NCBI GenBank assembly: GCA_029267795.1
Contig: JAJUHR010000020.1
Location: 1-12,740 of the forward strand
Direction of reading: 5' to 3'
Origin: Planctomycetota bacterium
Lineage (GTDB): Bacteria > Planctomycetota > Phycisphaerae > Phycisphaerales > Phycisphaeraceae
Length of the DNA stretch: 12,740 nucleotides
The position numbers and the translations under genes were made by a program. Shown piece by piece: positions 1 to 5,461 of the stretch. Below the pieces are notes generated by a model. The model had not been told where the DNA came from and ran no database searches. It saw only the letters and a program-made list of their open reading frames with translations. The first letter of the stretch is position 1. The number at the start of each line of letters is the position of its first letter.

Positions 1-572
1 AACTGGTTGAAGATCGGGTCGTTGACCTTCAGGTCCAGCTGCCGACCGAGCACCGTCTTGCGGCCGCTGGCATCCACCACCACCGACGCCGGCACGTCGA
101 ACGTGTGCCCCATCGCCTGCACCCGCACGCCGCACGCCCGGTCGCCGTCGAACAGCACCTCCCGCACGTGCACGCCCTGGTACACCTCCGACCCGAAGCC
201 CTGCGCGTGCTTCAGCAGGAGCAGGTCCAGCTTCGACCGGTCCACGTGGTACGTGTAGTCCTGGTTCACCCCGGGCTGGGGGAACTCCCTAAACTCGATC
301 GCGAACTCGCCCTCTTTTTGCGGTGGGTGCCATGCCGCCCCGTACTTCCTCACGAACCCCTCGCGCTCCATCACTTTCAGGAAGTCGAGGTCCTTGAACA
401 CGCGGGTCGTCGAGGTCACCATCGACTCGCCCACGTGCGCCCGGGGGTGGATGGCGCTCTCGAGGATCATGTTCTTGATCCCCGCCTTGGATAGGTAACA
501 CCCCAGCACCGAACCCGCCGGCCCGCCACCGATGATCACCACACCCGGCCTAGCATCCGCGTTCTTAATCAT
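1..572 (-). CDS. Flavin-dependent halogenase-like protein (PltA type), N-terminal part only
   Basis: The frame starts at ATG 572 and runs off the left edge, giving 190 residues. A Rossmann FAD-binding motif GGGPAG lies at residues 15-20, HVGES at 46-50, YHVDRSKLD at 108-116 and VVDASGR at 165-171. This order is typical of the p-hydroxybenzoate hydroxylase-fold flavoproteins that include carrier-bound-substrate halogenases. From memory it follows PltA, the pyrrolyl-carrier halogenase of pyoluteorin, closely: HVGES, a GAAW segment at 78-81, the YHVDR region and the DPIFNQ stretch at 185-190. The C-terminal half, where the tryptophan and isoleucine-proline halogenase signature would lie, is outside the window, so a non-halogenating monooxygenase or reductase is not excluded. 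It is the last visible gene of the operon, 70 bases after the adenylation enzyme. Predicted role: chlorination or bromination of a pyrrolyl group on one of the upstream carriers, in the cytoplasm, using reduced flavin from an unseen partner. Confidence 0.82.
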   Translation of the reverse strand, partial: MIKNADARPGVVIIGGGPAGSVLGCYLSKAGIKNMILESAIHPRAHVGESMVTSTTRVFKDLDFLKVMEREGFVRKYGAAWHPPQKEGEFAIEFREFPQPGVNQDYTYHVDRSKLDLLLLKHAQGFGSEVYQGVHVREVLFDGDRACGVRVQAMGHTFDVPASVVVDASGRKTVLGRQLDLKVNDPIFNQ

Positions 573-577
573 GGCCC

Positions 578-598
578 GAGACCCTTTACCCCGGTCTC
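578..598 (-). promoter_or_regulatory. Hairpin in the leader just upstream of the halogenase-like gene
   Basis: A perfect 6-base inverted repeat, GAGACC at 578-583 and GGTCTC at 593-598, encloses a 9-base loop. It lies in the 70-base gap between the adenylation gene and the halogenase-like start at 572. On the minus strand the only purine-rich ribosome-binding candidate (AAAGGG) falls in the loop and the 3' arm, so folding could limit translation. There is no T-run, so it is not a good intrinsic terminator. A chance repeat of this size is quite possible. Confidence 0.25.
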
Positions 599-642
599 CC
601 CGTCGCCACCTTTGAACGATCAACCCGCGCGATCCATGCCCG

Positions 643-2208
643 CTACTCCATCGCCTTCAGCCGCTGATAATCGATCTTGTCGGTCGAGGTCGTCGGCAAA
701 GACCCCAACACCGAGAACAAGTCCGGCACCATGTAGATCGGGAGGTTCTCCGAGCAGAACTTCTTGAGCCCGATAATCGACAGCTTCACCCCGTCGCGCG
801 GGCTGACGAACGCCCGGATCTTCACGCCCTCCTCGTTCTCCTTGGAGATCACCGCGGCCTGATGGATCGAAGGGTGCCGATACAGGCACGCCTCGATCTC
901 GCCCAGTTCGATCCGGTACCCGCGCTTCTTGACCATCCGGTCCCGCCGCCCGCGGTACACGTAATCCCCGCCGCCGTCGAAGTAAACGATGTCCCCCGTC
1001 CGGTACCACTTCGTGGCCGATCCATCGGTGAACCACACCTTCGCTGTCTGCTCCGGCAGGTTCCAATAGCCCTGGGTCACCGACGGGCCACGGATGATCA
1101 GCTCCCCGGGGTCCCCGGGCTGGACGTCCTTGCCGTTTTCGTCCACCACGCGCGCCTCGCAGTGCGAGCACGCCTTACCGATCGGGTATGGCTCGGTCCG
1201 ATCCTCCGGCACCACTTTGGGCACCTCGTAGAACGTGCACACGTTGGTCTCGGTCGGGCCGTAAAGGTTGAAGTACCTTGGGTGCGGCACGAGGCGCTTG
1301 AACTCCCGCAGGTGTTTGACGGGGAACACCTCTCCGGCGAAGAACACGTACCGCAGCGCCGAGTAGTCGTACTGTTGCAGGTTCCCGTACTGCGCCAGCA
1401 GCGTCAGCGTCGAGGGCGTGGAGTACCACGCGGTGATCCGCTTCTCGGCGATCAGCGGGGCCAGGTTCGCCGGCTCCTTGCCGACCTCGTAACCGATCAA
1501 CACCAGGGTCGAGCCGTGCTTGATCGGCACGTAGATGTCTAGGATCGACAGGTCGAAGTGAAACGGCGCGTGGGAGCTGAACCGGTCCTGTGGCTTGGGA
1601 TCGAAGACCTCGGTGCACCAATCCACATAGCTGACCCCGTTGCGGTGCGTGAGCATCACGCCCTTGGGCCTGCCCGTGGAGCCCGAGGTGTAGAGGATGT
1701 ACCCCAGGCTGTCCTGGTCGGGGTAAACGGTGGGTACCACCGGGGCTGGGTCCCGCGCCTGCTCCCGCTGCAGCGCCGTGCGCAGAGCCGTACCATCCCC
1801 CGAGCCGTCCAGGGAAACGACCGGCGGCAGCCCGTTGGGCCATTCGCCCTCCTGGCGCAAGCCATCGACGAACTTGTTCTCGGCCACGATCGCTTTGACC
1901 GCACAGTTGCCGAAGATGTACGCGGCGCGGGACATCGGCGCGTGCGGGTCTGCCGGCACGTACGCCGCCCCGGCCTTCAGCGCCCCGAAGATCGCCCCTA
2001 CCGCGTCGATCGACTTGGTGATGCACACCCCCACCCGGTCGCCCGGGCGCACGCCCAGGTGGACCAGCCGGTCCCGTAGCCGGTCGGTCAGTTCCGCCAG
2101 CCCGCGGTATGTGATCGTCCCACTGCCGGGGTTGTCCACGGCGACCGCGTCCGGCCGGGCCTCGGCGGCGTGATCGAGAAATTGGTGCAATAAGATCGCC
2201 CGGTTCAT
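643..2208 (-). CDS. Stand-alone amino-acid adenylation enzyme, predicted L-prolyl-[carrier protein] ligase
   Basis: This is a complete 521-residue ANL-family enzyme that should activate an amino acid as its adenylate and load it onto a carrier phosphopantetheine. Core motifs are present in order: LYTSGSTGRPKG (172-183), HFDLSILDIY (217-226), NLYGPTE (314-320), YRTGD (402-406), GRRDRMVKKRGYRIELGEIE (420-439) and the catalytic lysine K511 in TSTDKIDYQRL. D219 is the aspartate that pairs with the substrate amino group in true amino-acid adenylation domains. Aligned by eye to GrsA, the pocket code is D219 L220 L223 Y262 F289 A291 L315 V323 C324 K511. This differs at one place from the DLLYLALVCK code I recall for proline-activating PltF/RedM/CloN4 enzymes. 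The start follows the carrier stop by 7 bases with a weak ribosome site, suggesting translational coupling. The main alternative is a DltA-like alanine ligase, but the code does not favour alanine. Confidence 0.9.
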   Translation of the reverse strand: MNRAILLHQFLDHAAEARPDAVAVDNPGSGTITYRGLAELTDRLRDRLVHLGVRPGDRVGVCITKSIDAVGAIFGALKAGAAYVPADPHAPMSRAAYIFGNCAVKAIVAENKFVDGLRQEGEWPNGLPPVVSLDGSGDGTALRTALQREQARDPAPVVPTVYPDQDSLGYILYTSGSTGRPKGVMLTHRNGVSYVDWCTEVFDPKPQDRFSSHAPFHFDLSILDIYVPIKHGSTLVLIGYEVGKEPANLAPLIAEKRITAWYSTPSTLTLLAQYGNLQQYDYSALRYVFFAGEVFPVKHLREFKRLVPHPRYFNLYGPTETNVCTFYEVPKVVPEDRTEPYPIGKACSHCEARVVDENGKDVQPGDPGELIIRGPSVTQGYWNLPEQTAKVWFTDGSATKWYRTGDIVYFDGGGDYVYRGRRDRMVKKRGYRIELGEIEACLYRHPSIHQAAVISKENEEGVKIRAFVSPRDGVKLSIIGLKKFCSENLPIYMVPDLFSVLGSLPTTSTDKIDYQRLKAME

Positions 2209-2215
2209 GTCTGGC

Positions 2216-2479
2216 TCACTTGAGCTTGTTCGAGATCAGTTTGGCGATGTTCCCGATCGTGTTCATGTACTCCACGTCGGTCTCGTGCGCCGAGAGGCGC
2301 GCCCCCCACTTCTCCTCGATGTACATCACCAGTTTCAGTGTGCCCACTGAGTCCAGGATCCCCGCGGTGACCAACGGCGTCGTCGCGGTCAACTCGTCGG
2401 GGTTCTCCCCGGGAAGGAACTCCCTCAGGATGAACTCCTTGATGCCCCTGGCGATCTCGTCCTGATTCGGCGCTACCAT
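2216..2479 (-). CDS. Acyl/peptidyl carrier protein A
   Basis: This is an 87-residue free-standing carrier protein of normal size for the family. The phosphopantetheine attachment serine is S44 in GILDSVGTLKL, at the start of the expected second helix. It is acidic and has no transmembrane segment. It matches carrier protein B at 53 of 87 positions, including HETDVE at 65-70 and MNTIG at 72-76. By size and motif it resembles PltL and DltC, the stand-alone carriers that receive an amino acid from a partner ligase. It sits between MBOAT copy 1 (3-base gap) and the adenylation enzyme (7-base gap), so it is the most likely direct substrate of that enzyme. Predicted role: holds a prolyl or pyrrolyl thioester in the cytoplasm and presents it to the halogenase-like protein and to an MBOAT protein. 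Confidence 0.92.
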   Translation of the reverse strand: MVAPNQDEIARGIKEFILREFLPGENPDELTATTPLVTAGILDSVGTLKLVMYIEEKWGARLSAHETDVEYMNTIGNIAKLISNKLK

Positions 2480-2482
2480 GTC

Positions 2483-5164
2483 CTACTCCTTCGTCTGAAC
2501 CCTCGAAGGCTCCTTGAACACTTGACCGACCCGATCGATCGGCACTCCGTCGCCCAGCAGCAAGTGGCTCAACCGGGGGTGCTCCTGCAGTTTTCGCTTC
2601 AGGCACTCCGCCAACGCCCGGTGCCCCGCCACATTCGGGTGGCTGTCCCATTCCGCCATCCGCAGCTCATCGGTCGAAGCCCCCGCGAACGCGTCGGAAA
2701 GGTCCAGGATGTCGAACCCCGCCTCTTCCGCGTGCCCGAAGAACTTGTTGATGTCCCGGCGGTTCGGAGGCTCCGCCCCGGGCTGGGGGACGTACACCCA
2801 CACCGGCTGGATCCCACGATCGCGGCACAAGCTCGCGACCCGATTGTAAACCAAACCTAGCATCTCTGGGGCACGTGGACGCAGTCGGCCCTTCGCCAGC
2901 ACCTTGTGCGTGTCCCGATCGATGCCCTCCTCCGCCGTGATCGTTTCCAGGAAATCGTACGGCAAGCTCACCCCTGCACGGACCGCCTCGACGATCCGGT
3001 CGATCACCAACTGGTATTCCTTCTTGTTCGCCATGTAGAACAACACGTCCGGGTCGAAGTCCAATACCCTCTGTTCCAGGACGATCAGTTTCTCGATCGC
3101 TCCGTAGCCCGAGACCGCGAAGTTCATCACCTCATATCGGCTGTACCTGTCCGTTGTGTTATGCGTGTTAAGCCAGTCTTCCAACAAGTTCTCAAAGGTC
3201 TCGTGGTTCTCCACGCCCCAACCCATCACCTCCGAGGCCCCGACGACCGCGATCCGCAGGGTCCCCGCGGGCTTGTGCAGGTCGTACTCGCGGTCCCGCA
3301 ATCCGTGCGCGCTGACCTTCAGCTCGATCCCGTTGCTGAACACCGCCGATTGGGCCGGCACCAGCTCCCGCCGCCGGAAGTCGTGGGTCGGGCGAATCCC
3401 TTCGCCCTTGATCCGCACGTCCATGCCCGCGGGCATCTTCGAGTACAACTCGAACAGCTGGGGGTTGAACCGCTCCGCGTGCGTCAGGTCTTCGTAGTAG
3501 CCGTGCTCCAGGATCGCCGCGTCCCGCACGTTCAAGCGGCTGGTCCGCAGCGATTTCAGCACCGAGGCCACCTGCGGGCTCGCGTGGTAGACCAGCCGGG
3601 TCTTCACCGGGGTCATCAGCACGGCGCACGACGCGAGCACGCCAGCCCCCGCCCAGCCCAGCTGCCGCCAGTTCAGCCCGGTCGCGGCGGCCTTGGCCAC
3701 ACCTTTGCCCGCGGCGCCCTGGTACGTCCACTCCCGCTGCGAGCGGCCCAGCATCGCCCCCGCCAGGCCCACGGCCAGCAGCACCCCACCGATCAGCCCG
3801 ACGTCCCCGGGCTCCACCCGCACTGCCTGGGCCCACATCGCCAACCACTCGCCAATCGACTCGGCCCCCCACAACGACCACAGCACACAGATCGCCATGA
3901 ACGTCAGCACCGTCCGCAACCCCAAGCTCAGGTCCGATTTCCACGACCACCCCCCGCCTTTCTTCAAGCTCCGCTTACGCACAAACTTCTGCTGCCAGAG
4001 CATGTTCACCGCCAGCAGCAGACCCAGGATCCCCCAGAACGCCATGTCCGGCGCCGCCAGCAGGTACGTCCCGCGGATCCAGAACCACTGGTACGAGTGC
4101 AACAGCCACGTGAAGAAGAACGAGATCCCCACCGACAGCACCAACGCGCCTTTCTCGCTGATCCCCTCCCGCTGGCTGAGCCGGAAGTTCACCGGGTAGA
4201 ACACCAGCTTGGCCATGAACTCCTTCCAGTAAATGTTGATCCGCTGCCAGTAGTCCACGAAGCTCGACGCCAGCAGCCACCGGTGGTGCGTCTCCGGCAG
4301 GTTGAACCCGAACAGGTGCAGCATCCCCACGATCACGTGGAACGTCCCCGACACCTTCAGGTACAGCAGCAGCGTCGTGACCATGTACCGAAACAGGTCC
4401 CCCGCGCTGGCCACCTCGGACGGATCCATCACCAGGAACTGGTACACGAACCGGTACAGCACCAGCTGCACCACCCCCCGGCTGATCCACGTCGCCCCGG
4501 ACTGGTACACCCGCACCGGCTCGTCGTTGTAGTAAGTCTTGCAAAAAGTCTTGTAGTCCACCACGGGGAACAGCAGGAAGCACACGTTCGGCGACATGAA
4601 AAAGTACGCCAACGACCGCCAGAACCCGAACGCCCCCCCCTGCGTCCTCATGTCGTACAGGTACACCACCAACCGAAAGCAGAACATCGAGCCCAGGATC
4701 GGCCAGATCACCGAGATCTTCCCGCTGCTGACCCACCCGGCCTGGAACGCCACCATCGTCGCGCCCAGGGTCACCACCATCGCGATCCGTTTGCCGAACG
4801 AGATTGGCAGGTGACACGCCCCGATCAGCGCCAGGCCGACCGCCACCACCCACGCCGCGTTCACCGCCCCCAGCACCAGGCCCAACGCCAGGACCGAGAT
4901 CAGCACGAAGAACGGCAGTTTCAGCGCCGGGGGCAGGAAGTGGTGCACCACAAACCCCACCAGGGTCAGCTGCATCACGTGGCCGAACGCCGCCTGCTCG
5001 ATCTCGTAAACGTCCACCACCCAGGTCAGCAGCGCCACTTGCCCCGTGACCCACAGGAAGGGCAAAAAGTCCGCAGCCCCGCCGGCCCTGAACGCCTCAG
5101 CCGCTGCGCGTCCCGGGCCCGAGATCGGCACCTTCGAATCTGCTGCCATGACACCCCCACCCAT
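2483..5164 (-). CDS. MBOAT acyltransferase fused to SGNH/AlgX-DltD-like domain, copy 1
   Basis: The reading frame has 893 residues. About the first 475 form a polytopic membrane domain of the MBOAT family. It has the DFW-like motif VDYWQRINIYWKEF at 303-316 and a conserved histidine H356 in WLLHSYQWFWIRG, the probable catalytic histidine. A further hydrophobic segment near 503-520 leads into a soluble C-terminal domain with SGNH features: S644 in VGASEVMGWG, glycines in the SGYG stretch (685-688), N713 in ANKKEY, and D840/H842 in DSHPN. Block I lacks the usual aspartate of GDS. The topology suggests the SGNH domain is extracytoplasmic. Predicted role: take an acyl group from a cytoplasmic carrier and place it on an outside acceptor, doing in one chain what DltB and DltD do as two. 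It lies between carriers B and A in the same operon. The start may instead be M6 (5149), since the first ATG has GAGG directly abutting it. Confidence 0.88.
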   Translation of the reverse strand: MGGGVMAADSKVPISGPGRAAAEAFRAGGAADFLPFLWVTGQVALLTWVVDVYEIEQAAFGHVMQLTLVGFVVHHFLPPALKLPFFVLISVLALGLVLGAVNAAWVVAVGLALIGACHLPISFGKRIAMVVTLGATMVAFQAGWVSSGKISVIWPILGSMFCFRLVVYLYDMRTQGGAFGFWRSLAYFFMSPNVCFLLFPVVDYKTFCKTYYNDEPVRVYQSGATWISRGVVQLVLYRFVYQFLVMDPSEVASAGDLFRYMVTTLLLYLKVSGTFHVIVGMLHLFGFNLPETHHRWLLASSFVDYWQRINIYWKEFMAKLVFYPVNFRLSQREGISEKGALVLSVGISFFFTWLLHSYQWFWIRGTYLLAAPDMAFWGILGLLLAVNMLWQQKFVRKRSLKKGGGWSWKSDLSLGLRTVLTFMAICVLWSLWGAESIGEWLAMWAQAVRVEPGDVGLIGGVLLAVGLAGAMLGRSQREWTYQGAAGKGVAKAAATGLNWRQLGWAGAGVLASCAVLMTPVKTRLVYHASPQVASVLKSLRTSRLNVRDAAILEHGYYEDLTHAERFNPQLFELYSKMPAGMDVRIKGEGIRPTHDFRRRELVPAQSAVFSNGIELKVSAHGLRDREYDLHKPAGTLRIAVVGASEVMGWGVENHETFENLLEDWLNTHNTTDRYSRYEVMNFAVSGYGAIEKLIVLEQRVLDFDPDVLFYMANKKEYQLVIDRIVEAVRAGVSLPYDFLETITAEEGIDRDTHKVLAKGRLRPRAPEMLGLVYNRVASLCRDRGIQPVWVYVPQPGAEPPNRRDINKFFGHAEEAGFDILDLSDAFAGASTDELRMAEWDSHPNVAGHRALAECLKRKLQEHPRLSHLLLGDGVPIDRVGQVFKEPSRVQTKE
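2486..2491 (-). promoter_or_regulatory. Shine-Dalgarno site of carrier protein A inside the end of MBOAT copy 1
   Basis: On the minus strand AAGGAG stands 6 bases before the ATG at 2479. It occupies the last two sense codons of the MBOAT gene, whose TAG stop is at 2483-2485. The arrangement fixes the carrier start and implies coupled translation of the two genes. Confidence 0.8.
4233..4335. repeat. 103-base direct repeat, copy within MBOAT gene 1
   Basis: This stretch is identical base for base to 7188-7290 in MBOAT gene 2. It encodes the region around the first MBOAT motif. MBOAT gene 3 carries much of it with scattered changes. It lies inside coding sequence and is explained by paralogy, but the lack of any synonymous change is notable. 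Confidence 0.9.
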
Positions 5165-5176
5165 CCTCGGCTTCAG

Positions 5177-5440
5177 CTACTTCAGCTTGTCGCACACCAG
5201 CTTGGTCATGCTGCCGATGGTGTTCATGAACTCCACGTCCGTTTCGTGTGCCGCCAGTTTGATTCCGAACTTCTTCTGGAGGAACATCGAGACTTTCAAC
5301 GTCGCCACCGAATCCAAGACCCCCGAAGTCACCAGCGGCGTGTCTTCGGTCAGCTCCTCCGGGTTCTCCCCGGGCAGGAACTCCTCCAAGATGTACTCCT
5401 TGATCGCACGCGACACCTCTGCCTCCGTCACGGTCGCCAT
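5177..5440 (-). CDS. Acyl/peptidyl carrier protein B
   Basis: This is an 87-residue carrier protein, the same length as carrier A and identical to it at 53 of 87 positions. The phosphopantetheine serine is S44 in GVLDSVATLKV. Most differences fall in the first ten residues and at positions 50-63, around and just after helix two, which in carriers is the face that partner enzymes read. It sits between MBOAT copies 2 and 1, 21 bases after the former and 12 bases before the latter, with a strong ribosome-binding site. Having two related but distinct carriers suggests either two acyl intermediates kept apart (for example prolyl and pyrrolyl) or one carrier for each MBOAT partner. No ligase other than the one at 643-2208 is visible to load it, so it may share that enzyme. 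Confidence 0.92.
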   Translation of the reverse strand: MATVTEAEVSRAIKEYILEEFLPGENPEELTEDTPLVTSGVLDSVATLKVSMFLQKKFGIKLAAHETDVEFMNTIGSMTKLVCDKLK

Positions 5441-5448
5441 TTCACAAG

Positions 5449-5454
5449 CCTCCT
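5449..5454 (-). promoter_or_regulatory. Consensus Shine-Dalgarno site of carrier protein B
   Basis: The minus strand reads AGGAGG, a perfect match, with 8 bases before the ATG at 5440. It is the strongest ribosome-binding site in the window, which suits a carrier needed in excess over the membrane enzymes. Confidence 0.85.
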
Positions 5455-5461
5455 GGAACAG

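Noticed and set aside
643..5440. A plain D-alanine (dlt) operon for teichoic acid
   Set aside because: The ligase code points to proline, the neighbour is PltA-like, the MBOAT and SGNH parts are fused and duplicated, and the GC-rich context with a probable Gram-negative secreted peptidase does not fit a teichoic-acid producer. The resemblance is at the level of mechanism.
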